Positions 35,902 through 50,900 of a stretch of DNA of 64,000 bases are shown here, one piece after another. The position numbers and the translations under genes were made by a program. The notes under the pieces were generated by a model, which did no database searches, was not told the DNA's origin, and saw nothing but the letters and a program-made list of their open reading frames with translations. Position 1 is the stretch's first letter; the number at the start of each line of letters is the position of its first letter. Source of the DNA: Mnemiopsis leidyi (Eukaryota; Ctenophora; Tentaculata; Lobata; Bolinopsidae); contig JH154743.1 of the NCBI GenBank assembly GCA_000226015.1, forward strand, positions 75,940-139,939, given 5' to 3'.

Positions 35902-38900
35902 ATGTCCGAAACTAGCAAAAGGGCTGCTCCAGCCCCCGACCAGGAGTATGAGACCGTGAACGGTGAGTCTTGTCGATTGTGACGTCATTTTCGTGTGTGT
36001 AATTTGGGGGTAATTATTCTCTAATCATTGTAAACTGATATTGAGGGATATCAGTACGTTTTATGTACATATTTTGTCCTAAATGTTTAATGATCCTTGT
36101 CGTTATGAGTCGTTTTCGGTTTAAGATATTACATGTGGGCGCGGTGAATTCCGCGTCTATCCTTTCTCTAAGCTATTCCGTCGTTTGTCTGTATTGATTT
36201 ATGCTGGTTGTGTGCAAAATTTCATTTTTGTCAAAATCATAAACAATGCAGGTGGTTTAATATCGCAGTCTTGTTGCTAGCGGTTGTTCTCAAACAGTAT
36301 ATCTGTAATATCTAAATAGTACTAGTTATGCTGAACAAACTCATCCCTATAATAGGATTCAGTAGAATCGCCTCATTGCTCAATGTTTTGTGCAAAGTAG
36401 CGAGTTATTTCTAATTGCAGACATTCTGCCCTTGTAATTACACTGTTCAATGGGTATCATGCACCCCGAGCATCTCCTTCTCAAGAAGTCTGTGAAGTAT
36501 GATTACTTGAAAACAAATCGTTAGCCGAGTCTAGTTATTGTGGGCATCATAACTTCATTCTACACATTGTGCAGTTTCTATTTTTCACTTTAGGCTTAAA
36601 GAGGGGCTTACCATGGGTATGATATTTCTAAGGGCTCTACCAAATATGTATTAATGTTCTTTTGTTAGCCAACCAAAAATAGCCGTGAGAGCATATTTCT
36701 TGCTTATCTTTGTTACAAAGTCAAGATATATTGCACTTCGTCCAAAGAGAATTAGAAGGTCCCAAACTTTTTGTTAAAACCAACAATTGTAGACTGGCTA
36801 TCATTATTATCATTCAATCATTCAGTACGTTTGAGATAATATACTATAAAACCTAGACACGATGTATTTGAATTTTAATTTCTTCTCATGCTCAGTGTAT
36901 ACTGTATAATGGACTATGACGTGTGTAACTGGACTGTACGCATGAGAAGTACGCTTGTGAAATGTAGTTATGATTCCGTTGCTAGGTATAACAGTAATGT
37001 TATTATGTAACTACGTTGTCCGATAGGTAGAGCGATTGTAACGTTTTATAGCTGTGTTTTTGAAGTGGCAATTCCAGTGTAATGTGGCATGATGATTGTT
37101 TACGCTGAACATCCGATAGTATATGTAATAGCAGTGTCCGAGCGGTACAAGGGGCTCTACATCTTTAACGAAGACAAAGAGACGCAATCTGTAGAAGTGC
37201 TTTCTTGCCGTAACACGTATTTCTTGGAATCCTCAATCCATGTTCCATTATATTCGATCCCCATTATATCTAAAAGGATCCTGTGATACCACCACACGGC
37301 ACACTAGAACAATCACCATTTTCTGACAATGAACATTTCAGCGATGACCACCTTCGAGAGATGGGTGGACCAGATAAAGATTCTGTTAGGATTTAAAACC
37401 GGAGAGAACGACCAAGGTCTGAGAGTTCTGCGGAGTAACGACCCGCAGTACAACCTGGAACAAAACTTCCCGGTATGTCGGCCTTGCTTAAACAAACATA
37501 AATGTTAAATTTATTGTTATTCATAACAGAGTAGGTGCACTTAACTATTTACCTTAAGTACTAACTGCTAAAGATGGCTGCTGTGTTTTACCACTTTATT
37601 ATTTCTATCGGACTGTGTAGGCCTGCACTGTTATTTCAGCTACACAGTACAACAAATAAATATGTAGCTATAACTATTTAAACTTAAAACACTGCGTGTA
37701 AAACTTAACTGTAATACTCTCCACCAGGATAACTTCATCAGCACCACGAAGTATAAAGCTTACTCCTTCCTTCTAGTCAATCTGTGTGAACAGTTCAGCA
37801 GGCTAGCTAATGCCTACTTCCTACTCATCCTTATTTTACAGGTCTTTTGATCCACCTTTATCATAAATAACTGGTAACTTAAATCCACATTTCAATATAA
37901 AGTACTGGATCACATTTCTTTCTCGCATGACCTAACTTAACATTACCTTATTACTTTATTATACCTTCCATCTTCCTCTGATTTAAGTAATCCCAATAAA
38001 CCGAGGTGCTATATTTCAGTTGATACCACAAATCGCCGCGCTCGATTGGTGGATCACTCTACTTCCTCTCCTATTTGTATTATCAGTTACTGGCTTTAAA
38101 GATGCCTACGATGACATAGTGAGTACACATTCAGATAAACTTATCTGTAAAAAAAACTTGTCAGAAAAAAAAACTGATAAATTTGTAGGGTTCTGTTGTT
38201 TGCGCTCTCTAAATGTAATGGCTTTCCCTACACACACAAGTGTGAGGCCTTTCTAGGGCCGGGCTTACGTTTGGATCTTTGACCATCTTTCTCATAATTT
38301 ATGCATCACAAATTATTTTAAAGACCGCGCGATTAGTCTTATACAAAATTAATTACGTCAAGGACAGTCTATTCTGCACTGAGAGCACAAAAATCAAACA
38401 ATTAACGGACGTCACGTCCTTACAAAGACATATCACAGCAACGTTGGCGTAGTGACAAGTCAATAAACAACAGAAAAACTTCTGTTTTGATAAATAACCA
38501 GTGGACAGAGACGAAATGGAGTGACGTCACTGTGGGCTCCCTCCTCAGAATCAAGAGTAATGAGTCAATACCAGTAAGTTTTGTTAGATTGTTGACTAGA
38601 TTAGTCAGTACATCTGCTGCTTTTAGACACGACTGGATTTTAGTCTACAAGTTTAGTATCCATGATATGCAGGCACTCTAAAACTTGTCTAAGTATGTGG
38701 CATTTGCCACATACTTAGATGGTATTTGCTCTAGTTGAAATCAAGATATAACTGACCAATCTTTTTGCATTACACACTGAAACGTCACGGCTACCCGTGA
38801 AAGTGTGAGCCTATTTTGTTGCAGTATTGTGAACTAAACTAGACTGTTTCACAAAACAAGCACATTGTCTTCTAGAAAAGAGAGGACCCATGTTTATCTT

Positions 38901-41900
38901 ATCTTATCATGTTATATATTGTCATTTAATGCTGATATTTCTGTTTTCAGGCGGACGTGTTATTGGTCAGCTCTTCTGCTCCTAACGGCCTGGCGTACAT
39001 TGAAACTGCTGAGCTTGACGGGTCAGTAATAAACCGTTATACAATGTATTTTGGCTTGCATTGTACATTGTGAGATTAAGATAATATCATTCTTCTCCTT
39101 CCCTGAAACATGTTTTCATTTGATTAGGGCTCGCGGCGTCATCAAATTCTTAGGCAGATAAAAAGTTAGCAAGCGAGTGATAACACGTAACTTCTGATTG
39201 GTTCCTAATTTCGTTAGACTTATGAGCTCATGTTACTTTAAAGTAGGATAAATAACCAACCTTCTCTACTGTGTTACATGGTTGAAGGTGGCCTTAAATT
39301 TTAGGAGCAAAGTTTTACTTTCAACAAAGAGTGCATAGTTCGTACACTAAGCGTACAAAATCAATCCCTCTATTTATTTTAATACGATAAAGGTGTACCA
39401 ACTGTTATAATGCATGCAAAATCCATGATTTTTCATGAATTGAATTACAATTGATCTAAACTATTTTATCTGTTTCCAGGGAGACAAACTTAAAGGTTCG
39501 ACAATCTCTTGCTGAAACAGAAAATCTGATGGACGACGTTGGAGCACTTTCAACTTTTTTCGGTAATTAATCAGTTACCATAATAGTTAGCAAATTAGTA
39601 ACGTTAATAAGTTAATTAATTACCGTTTACTTATGTGGTGATGGCTAATTGTCCTAGTCCTCATTAATCACGATCCCCGGTCTCCTGCCGTGACCTAATC
39701 AAGGTTTGTGCAACTTAATTCATCAAATTGGCATATTACACTACACATGCACCACATAAAATATGCAACATCGCCTCACATGAAATACTTGTCAAGAAAG
39801 TTGAACTTCCGCGAAGGCGCTGCTTGGTTACACACACGTGCTTATAAGCAGGTAGCGGCAGTACATGTACGTGTAAACCAATAAAGTCAAGTGTACATTT
39901 AATATCAACTTTGAGTAATGAGTAAGTACCGTGCTGTGACGCACTGGCCTGGCCCCTGGGTGTGATCTATTTAGATACACTACGTTATACTGTGTGTCGG
40001 CTTACTCAGTACACAGGGAAGTAGATAATTGAATAAGGGGCCAACGTAAACTAATGTTTAGTGTATGTTGCGAATATATGTTACACACATACAGCTCATC
40101 AACATATACACACACACCCCACAAACAAATATACATACACACACGAACACACGGTAAATAGTTCAGTTAAGAGTCGCATGTCGTAAGTAAATCTTTGACA
40201 CAGAACAGGACAACCTCTAAATCCATGTCTTCATCCTCATGTTGCTTACAGCTCCAAGAAATGCTTCCCGGGACCAAGGTGGCGAGGTCCCCATAATATC
40301 CACAACAAGAGTGCTGCGGCCCGCCTTCTTGCCTAGCACTTGTTGACAAAGCCGCAGCCAAGTGCCATTAACAAGAAGTTAAGCATGCATACGGGAATAG
40401 CTCTCCATCAAGATTTTAACCACTGGGAAGGGATCCTAGCTAGACTCGGAAAAGGACACTGTTTGACGTATGGGTCATTTGGGGTATTATCTCCAAGAAG
40501 ATAGGAACCATCAAAAGTCTTTAAGTGCCTCAAAAGACGTCATCCCTCTGAGCTAATCCAAACACAAACCAGTCTTTAGCGGAACGTCACTGGGTCCACA
40601 AAAGGGTCTAAAGCAATGAGTAAATCTTTGACATCAGAAAACGACAGACTCTGAATCCAAGTCTTTATCGTCATGTTGCTTACAGTCGCATTTCGTAACG
40701 ATAAATCAGTAATTTACGGTTTCTTTATCCTCTAACTGCGACTATTGAGCGTATGTACAAGGAAAACTTTTTCCTTTTAAAATCAATTTCGAAGTACTAC
40801 ATCATCTTCAGTCTCAAATTATTTATATGACGTAGTGTCTCAGGAGTATTATTCATTGATGAACTCTGAGCCATTCTTATAAGTGTATGTCAGTGTTACG
40901 AAAGAAACTGGGGCGATTCTTTATCATAGTCTTACCACAACGTGGTAAACTCCACGTCCCAAAGTTATAACAGTGTAATACCGCCAGTGTAGCACTTCTA
41001 AGGTACCATATATAAATTTCCAAAACCAAAAGTTTCACTAGCGTAATACTGCCGCATTTTAAACGCGGGAATGTAAAAAATTATTTTGAAATTTAAGTTT
41101 TAACATGAGAATTTAGCAGACAATTTCAACTCAGTTTGTCACTCAGAAGAATTTCGGGAATGAAACAAGTTGAAATTTTACTTTGAGTCTACAGCGCGGT
41201 GTTAAGAGTAACACTCAATGTTACGTTGTGCTAAATATTGTGCATACCGCATTACAGAGGCTTTATAAAATAGGACTTGTACCTTCATATTATACAGGGA
41301 TATAAGTAAAACATCCTGGTATTGGACGTTCATTCCGCCGAGGGCTGTGCTCACTTTAAATTAATCAAGTTTAACTGTCAATATCGGTAATTGAAAATAT
41401 CCCGTACTGTCGCTCCACTCGGGAGATCAAAACACTGGACTGCTGAGTTATACAACCCACTCTAAGATAGATCCTGCCTCCTCCTTGCTCTGATCAAATA
41501 AGTGTGATTGACTTGTCGTGTTCTAGCAAATTTTGCTAATCAAGCAAACTTCGGTTCCTGGCTACCATACACTATCTTATCTCACGTGACAGTTGTCATG
41601 GAGACAAGAATTTGGTCGGTCATTGTCCGCTTTCAACAAATACCCCATGGAGTTTAATCACCTTTTCTAAATTCTTTAACAATGTTTGAACGTGGATTGA
41701 GATGTTTAAGTTTGGCAATCTGTTGATAAAAACGTGAGAAGTGTTTAGAATGAAAACCACGTGTCAAGGATAACCTCATATCAGTACCTGAGTACTTACA
41801 ATATCAGTACCTAAGTACTTACAATAAAATACAATAAAGTAGTGGCTCCCTACTTCAGCTAGGAAATATTACTTTGTACATGACAGTTGCGGGTTACCAG

Positions 41901-44900
41901 GGTGAGGTTAGCGATTACGTGTTCAATGCTTCTTGCTGTCTCTATTCTATTGGCTTCATGCCAAGTTACCCATAACTCATGTTTGACTTCAGTTACTAGT
42001 AATATAGCTATGTTAACCTAGTGAAGTGTTGTGTAGAGGTAATATCTACTCTAAAGGTAATATTTATTGTACACTGTACTGTTCAGTCTCCCACCTCCTT
42101 ACACCAATGTGGGTAATTTAGATACACAATGTGTGAATATAGTAAAGTAAGTTTAATAGCAACAAAATAATATAACCATAGCCTGGGGCAGGTGCTTCTA
42201 CACAGTAAATTTTAGATAAGTTATCTTATATATAATATAGTTACTACATTCATATAGCAGGGTTATTACGAGACCTAATTGTTACCTAACAAGCTGATAA
42301 CATACATGTCTTTGTCTGCAGAATGTTCTGTTTAGTCACAGTTCTCTCGACAAATAGTGATCAGACGGTTGTTGTCTGTTTGGGAAATAGATAACCATGA
42401 CAGAAACGTTTCTCACGGTGAAGATGTGAATTATTGGTAAAGAAGGTCGTTGTGGTATGTTGTCACACTACACTTCAACTAGAGTGTACATTCTCAAAAG
42501 TGCTCAGTAGTTACATAGTTAATCACTTAAATGTTTGTTAAGAAGTTTCTCTGTAACTGCTAACAGTAGTCTTCTGACATAACGTTCTCATCCTTAAGTA
42601 GTTAAAGTGGTTATTTAAATCATGTTACTAAGCCAAGTATAAAACTTTCTTCATAGATGTTATATACCTAAAACTGAAGTATACTCGAAAAACCTTATGC
42701 CAAATTGAAGGTTTACCATTTTGTAAACATTGCGCCTCTTCGCACAATAAGCTGCAATTCCCTTCAGTCAGTGTAATGTGTAAACATCACATTAAGCTGC
42801 AATTCCCCTCAGGGAGAGTACAATGCGAGTTGCCCAACAACAGACTGGACAAGTTTATAGGACTGTTAGCTATCGAGAGTATGGAGGAGAACGAAGATTT
42901 AGCTCAGTATTCCCTCGATAACGATAAGATACTACTACGGGTAAGTCCTGAACAGAGTTGACATTAGATAGTCTAACTTGATAATAATAAGCTAATGCTA
43001 TTGCCACTACAATTTGTCTTTGTGACAAATGTTATGTACATAGGTCGACATGTTCTTTTTGTCTCCGATATTCATTTTGTAGTGAAATAATGAACAAGTG
43101 ACAGCTGGCAACATGTTTGTTATTAGTCACCTGTTACACACTTTCTCTACTTGGTAGTAGATCTCATCATGTAACGATTAAATATATTTATTATTGCAGA
43201 GTATTACAGTGCTTTATTTAGTTAATTTTACATGATTTATGCGTTTTACCGATCAACTGCTACTGACATCATGACAAGACAGACTATTTGATGATTTATC
43301 TTACACGAAGAAGTTTCCCTTTTGTTGATTGTAATTGGTAAACAAAAAGTCCTCAAATCACAAAGCCGATGTTCTTGGCTCGGTTGGGTTCCCAGTATAT
43401 TCTATATTTCCTCACTTATAACATATTTTTCAGGGCATGGTGCTAAAAAATACATCGTGGGTCGTCGGACTCGTCATTTTTACGGGACACCAAACTAAAC
43501 TTATGATGAATTCTGGTAAGTGCAGCGTAGAAACAGCAACTCTCAACAAATGACTGTCAATAACTTGCACTTTCATTATGCACAATACTAACGTTGGAGA
43601 ACATGCGCCCGCCTTTTGTATCATTCGATTCATCGGCGTGACTATGTGCACAACATAAGATCTTACTTTATGTAACGCGCGGAGTCATTTTAGTTAACAA
43701 AGGCCTTTTCCCTGTACGTTATCATTTGCACGAGCGTACATAATTAGAAAGAGGTCGCAACACTTTGCCGCAAAAGTGCCGGCCGCATACGCCTTCACTA
43801 TAACTCGAACTTCGGCTCGTGTATCAGAAAAATTATTAAACTTAGACACTGGACACTAGGAAATTTCTTAATAATCATACAACAAAAACTTTTATGATTG
43901 AAATTCTGTGGGAGGCTAATAAAGATTAAAACATGTTTATTCTGCAATTCATCGAATTTGTTATTAGGGCCAGTAATTTGTGGCAAATTTAAATGATCTG
44001 TCATGTTCAGACAACTTTGGTGTATTTAATTGCGAATCGATCCGGTCATTTGATTTCTAAACCATGAAGTGATTCCCCAGCCTTGTTGCTATATTTTGTA
44101 ATCACTTTTATCCACAATTTTGTGGCCCCAGTCCTGTAGAAACATTTAAGTTGAGATATGACCTCAGGTAGTGCAGGGCATTTTCATTAACCTTGATTGC
44201 ATTCAGGCAAACCATCCCTGAAGAGAACAAACGTTGATAAACTACTTAACAAGATCGTCTATTATGTAAGTCACATGAGAAGTTTTTTATTGAAAATAAA
44301 GGGAGGAACCACCATCATCCTGCGATATTTTAAATTTTTCCTTCCAGTGTATTTTTGTCACAAATGTGACATTGACTTATTCCCGTTGCTTTTTTCAGAT
44401 ATTGGGCTTACTATTAGCTCTTTGTACTGTTTGTGGGGTTGGATCCTTTATTTGGGAAAACATCAGAGGAGAGGTAAGTCTTAATTTAAAAAATGGTAGT
44501 GACTGTTTTTCTTTTAGGTTTAGTTTTGTAGATATTCAATGGCTGGATGAATTAACCATGAAATTTTCATCGACTCTTATTCCTACTAAAGTGAAAATTT
44601 AACCAATTTCAGGAATTCTCCAAGCAATACGCTCCGTGGATAGCACCATTAGACACAGCAATAGTTATAGCATTGATGCGGATACCTTCTTATATCATTG
44701 TCCTAAATACATTAGTACCAATATCACTTTACGTCAGGTAAAATATGTACCTTTGAGTACCTCGCAACAAACAGATAACGTTCGAAAGGATAATCTTTGT
44801 GCATTTTTATCTGCATTCTGAGATATATCTAACAATGACATAAGCTTCTCAGTTATTCGAATATACACTTAATTTCATACTAAAGTCTAAAATCTTACCG

Positions 44901-47900
44901 ATTTCAGTGTTGAGATGATACGTTTAGGTCAGAGTATGTTTATAAACTGGGACCTGCTAATGTATCATAACGATACCGACACTCCAGCTAGAGCTAGGTG
45001 AGGATCTTAGCAGTTAGCAGGCTCCACAACTTCATAGCTTTTGTCTTTATCCGTTATTCTTGTATGTTATATGTGAACATTAGAGATTTTGAAAAGGAGT
45101 TCTTGACCATAGCATCTAGATAAGCATTCGACTGAAATGTTTTCTTGACAGGAGCACCGCTTTGAACGAAGAGTTAGGTCAGATAAAGTACGTGTTTAGT
45201 GACAAGACTGGAACACTAACTCAGAACGTGATGGTGTTTCTAAAAGGTTCTATTAACAGTATCCAGTACGGTGGAAATTCCGGAAGTGACGAAGATATTG
45301 CAAAGGTATTTAATCTAGTAGTGTTTTTAGAAGTCGACAATAGTACGCACTTTAACAGCATACTGATACACAGTGATGAGCAACAACGATTCTCATTTTA
45401 AGGTTCAAATTTCAAATTTCTTGCAGAGTCCGTCAAAAAGTGTGGATTTCTCCTGGAACAAATATGCCGACCCCAAGTTTACTTATGATGATGAGTCTCT
45501 CCTTAAAGCAGTGAAGGCTCGAGATCCTGAAGTTGATAAGTTTTTTAAGGTAGGAATTATTATTATTAAATATGCACTCTGTAATACCTTTATATAGTGA
45601 TGAAACTGTTCATTTGCAGTGTTATTGAGCTTGAATCTAAAACAGACCAATCAACAAAAAGTTCAAATTATAAATCCTCTTAACATCTGTTGATGAGATA
45701 AAGTGAGAATATCTTCCCCAGGTATTGTCATTGTGTCACACAGTGATGTCGTCAGAAGAAGAAGGCAAACTTACATATCAAGCTCAGAGTCCTGACGAAG
45801 AAGCTCTTCTTACTGCAGCCAGAAACTTCGGCTACGTTTTTCTAGTAAGTGAAAATGGAGACGATTCAGATTCTGAAGGTATACTATTTAATAGAATTTC
45901 TTCTTTTTGGACAAAATTGTAAAACTTGTAGTGATGATAATAACCTCCAGCATTTCAAATAACTACTTTCTTCTCAGACTCGCACCCAAAAGACAGTAAC
46001 TATAAGTCTGTTGGGCGAGACAGAAGAGTATGAAATGTTAGCACTGCTTGATTTCGACAACGTTAGAAAGAGAATGAGCATCATTCTGAGATGTCCTGAC
46101 GGGAAGATAAGACTCTTCTGTAAAGGAGCAGGTAAACGGTTCTTTTTTCCTCGGTTTGTGTGATCAGATACTAATCGAATATGGACATGTTTTGGGATAG
46201 GATTTAACCAGGCTGCTGATAGTTTGAAATAATTATCAAGTCAATCAAGTCATGTTATATGACTTATATTATATAACGTTCTTTTTGTTATAAACTCGCA
46301 AAACTTCCAAAAATAATTTAACTCAAAGCTGTTCTTAATCTTTGATGCCGATAATTTTGAACATGTTGCACTTTTCGTGTTATTATATCTATTCTCATTG
46401 GTAACATGTGAGATCAGTTGGAAGAGATTGACTGAGAAACATCTTATCTTGTTTATCTGACCTTTTATTAATAAAGATAGATAAAATTGCCCTGATCTGA
46501 ACTATGACTGCTGTATGATAAGCTACATTAGCAATTATTCAAGAAATTAAAAAGATTTATGATTATAATTGGTTTAATCCCTGATAGTATCCGATTCACT
46601 TGTTCTTTATTACACAGCTGTAAGAGAAAATTTAATGTAAGGAAAGAGAAATTAAAGACGAGTTCTCGAGCGATGATTTTAACGTTTTACTATGTAGTTT
46701 GTTTACGATTGGAATTTTGGAATGACGTCATAAAAATTTTTCATTCTGATTCAATAAGACGTGTCGAGAATATCGATTAAACAATAGTTTAAGTATAGAA
46801 AATGCAATGTGCACTTTATCGGCTAATAAAATCTCCCATGTCAGTTAGTTCGTTGAAAACCAGCCAGACTAAAATCTGACTGCTCACCCTCTCATATATT
46901 GACATTCTCATTTCCTCAGATACAACTGTAATACCGCTTCTCAACGACAGCAACCCTGCTAAGCTAGACGCAACTCTAGATCACATGAACTTGTACGCTA
47001 GACAAGGTCTCAGAACTCTCATCATCGCTGGTAAAGAGATATCTGATTACGATTATCTGGAGTGGGAGAAAATCTTCGCAAAAGCTCAGTGAGTTCACCT
47101 AGAATTAGACAAAGTTAGGTTAGACATTGAGGTTGTTTGTGTCGTTGTTAGTCTTTGAGACCGGTTTAACTAACATTGCACCATCCTGGCAGGCTTTCAT
47201 TAGAAGACAGAGATGGAGCGATAAACGCGGCTAACGAACTGATAGAGAGAGATCTAGATCTTATCGGATCTTCAGCTATTGAGGACAAACTGCAGGACGG
47301 TGTGCCGGAGACTATCGCTAATCTTGCACGTGCTAGCATCAAGATCTGGGTCCTTACTGGGGACAAGCAGGGTCAGTAGCATTCTTATTTTTGAGATCTC
47401 TCAGTATATTTCCTCATTTTAGTTTTATTGAAGAAGTAACGTTTTTATCATCCTCGCACAATTATGATATCTAACGTACCAATACCTTGCAGAGACGGCT
47501 ATTAACATCGGCTACAGTTGTAAATTGATAAAACCGAGAATGGAAGTTTTAATTTTAGAGGGGGATGAATCAGATGAAGTGAAGTTTGAAATAAAGGAAC
47601 TTCAGTACCGAATAGACGAACTTAGGAGGACCGCCAAAAAGGTAACATTCGCATCACAGGAGAACCTATGATTTTAGAAAAATGAAATAAAACATTGCGA
47701 GTCTCACGATCTTTTCGTGATATACATGAATACATCTATAATCGGTGTATAATATATACGCAGGCTAGTATAAAATGGTCTGAACTTTCCCTCCAAACTG
47801 GTTAAGAAAATTTGCTCCTCCTTGACCGAGTTTTCCCTACTGCAGGAAGGAGTGGACGCAGAGTTTGCTCTGGTGGTTACCGGGACAACGTTAAGATTCG

Positions 47901-50900
47901 CCCTGGAAGAAAATCTTAAACACGCATTCCTTAAACTAGCACTGCAATGTGCTGCCGTTATCTGCTGCAGAGTTACTCCTCTACAAAAGGTACATTTCGG
48001 GCGAACATTATTAGATACCTAGCGTCCCATTTTGTTAAGTTGCTTTACAAGTCTAAGATTTATTTTTGTATGCCAGTAGTTTTACCATTTTTAAATTTCA
48101 GGCACTGGTAGTGCGGCTGGTAAAGAACTACAAACCAAACAAGGCTGACGATGACAACATCACACTTGCTATCGGCGACGGAGCAAACGACGTCAGCATG
48201 ATCAGAGGTACTTTTAAGTTTTAATGTCGCAATTCCTGTCGATCAGTTTTGGAATTTCGAGCCCTTTCCAATGTGATACTACTTGATTACTACTACTATT
48301 TCAGAGGCTCATATCGGAGTAGGGATCAGTGGTAAAGAAGGAATGCAGGCAGTCCTGGCCAGTGATTTCTGTTTCGCTCAGTTTCGCTTTTTGGAGCGAC
48401 TTATTCTAGTACACGGACACTGGAGTTACATCAGAATGTGCAAGTTTCTCCGGTATTTCTTCTTCAAAAACTTCGCCTTCACTCTTGTCCAGCTGTTTTA
48501 CGCTCCGTTCTGTGGCTTCACCGCCCAGACTATATTCGACCCGCTCTACATTACATTGTACAACGTGGTGTTTACCTCCATGCCCGTTATGTTGGTGGGA
48601 ATAATGGATCAGGAGCTCAGTGTAGAAAATGCTCCTCCAGAAGTTTACGAGGTAAGGATTAATAGCGGAAGTTTTGTTTTTAGACCAGACAGAGATTTGA
48701 TCCTTTCTTCATTTTTTCCTGGGAAATTTCGCCGATTTAATAGAGAAAGGTATTTTTGGAGGGGTCACAAATCAATAATATCACTTGATAGTGTTTCTCG
48801 ATATTGATACGACGTCCTAACTTCCCATTGGTTAATCGCTGTCACATGATAGGAAAAATTTGTTACACTTCCCCAAAATATCTTTGCTTTGCACTAAAAT
48901 TCCATATTTCCAGCACTAAATCTACTGTCTTTCCAGGTCGGACAACTTAACCAGCTTTTCAACAAACAAGCGTTTGCTCTGTCCGGTTTCCACGGTTTTG
49001 TCGTAGCAGCAGGATGTCTATTTATCCCATACCAGATGTTTGCTCAGAGTATCAACATAGACGGACTGGACCAACAGAGCATGTATTTTATCGGCACTGC
49101 CATCGCCGGAATTGTCACTATTGTCGTAAACTTCCAGGTGGGAAAGTCCTCATCGTTTTGACAGTTTGTGCTTAAGACTTTGATCGTCTGTTAACCATCA
49201 GCTTCTCTTTTGATGTACGGCTCTACAATATCAACATTAAAAGTCTTACAAATATTGTTTAGGTAGCATTAGAGACAACCCTATGGACAGTCTACAACCA
49301 CATCCTAACTTGGGGCAGTATCATTTCCTGGTTCCTTCTCTTCCTTGTTATCTGCTCTCCCTTCGCCTTCCACATCTCCCCAGACCAGTTCTCCTACTTT
49401 GACGGGGTGAGAGCCTAGGATTGTAGATAATAGATATGCCAACTTAACTTGGGATTGTAGATATGCCAACTTAACTTGGGATTGTAGATATGCCAACTTA
49501 GCTTGGGATTGTAAATATGCCAACTTAGTTTGGGATTGTAGATTTGCCAATTTAGTTTGGGATTGTAGATTTGCCAATTTAGTTTGGATGATATTATATT
49601 TCCTCTTGATAGCATTGGAATGTTGTTATTAACAATAGGAATTTCTCAATATCATTTAATCTGTAAACACATTGTTAATTTCCCGAACATTTCAGATATA
49701 CCGTGTAGTACAGACTAGAATCTGGTGGTTGACCATGGTGCTGACTCTGGTTATATGCTTGTTCCCCTTCATCGGATACAGACTCTATGTCATCTTAACT
49801 CAACCTACTCTTCTTCAAGAAGTTGTGGTAGGTGTTTTGGCAAATAAAATTTGATTATTTGTTTTCCTGCTCTGCCAAAGTAAAAACTTGCCGTTAGTAA
49901 TCGAATTACTAGCTGTCTGCCAAGCAGTGGGGGTGGGGTCCAGGATTGGCGCAAGTTCTGTTTTTACCTCAGTTGTCAAACTTACAGTCGAGAATTCCAC
50001 GGGACAGTTCAATAGTTCATGCTTGACGATTTGGCTTTTTAAAGCTTTCTCAACTTTCTGAAAAGTTTGAAGGTCTATAATTTCTGTTTTTGCTGGTTTA
50101 CAAGGTTTGTCATGATCCTTTATCTGTAATGTAGGTAACGGGTAGGCAGCCAGCCGTTATTTTCTAGATCCTTCCTTATTTTAGTATTGTCTTTAGTATT
50201 GTCTTTAGTATTGTGTTTAGACAGTTAATTTGAATGTAGTGCGTGTGATTTCATAGAAATTAGCTTTCCAGATAAGGATGATTTATCTTGCTTTTGTTCT
50301 TATCTTTTTATCATCATATTCTACACACGTGGTATCACGTGACTTCATCGCGTTGTACGTGCGCTGTTTAACGGCGTTAATGCTCATGTAAATTGGTTGT
50401 TCTGGAAAAGTTAGATGGCTATACGTTAGTTATTCCTAGGAGGGACGTTTTTACGTATTTCCTGGTATTGTAATAAAGCTTTTCTAGATATAATATTCGC
50501 CCTTAGTTTCCGGAGATACGTGTTTTCACACTCTTCGTATAATCTCATGAAATTTACTTTTATTTGAGTTTAATCTAAAATATCGTCATTTACTAATAGA
50601 GTACGTACTTTGATTACTGGCAGGGTTAGATCTTAGTCCGCGGTTACTTTACAGTTATAAAATCTTTATTTGTTGATCCAGTTTAAGAACATCTTTCGTA
50701 CGGCCGTACGTGTGTGTTATTGGTGAATTAGCGGCTCCACTCTTTATATTCATGGAGTCACTAGATCTCAGTTTGCTCTTGCTATTTTTATGTGGTTTGG
50801 CCTATTCCACACGTCTAGTGATCGTCTATCACTAACCATTTTCTGTTTGTTTCAACCATTTGTTGTACATTTCATGAAAATTTATAGCATTAGATTATTA

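Noticed and set aside
49305-49615. Minus-strand frames with SQTKLANLQ / LNWQIYNPK repeats
   Set aside because: Minisatellite translations overlapping the antisense of a flippase exon.
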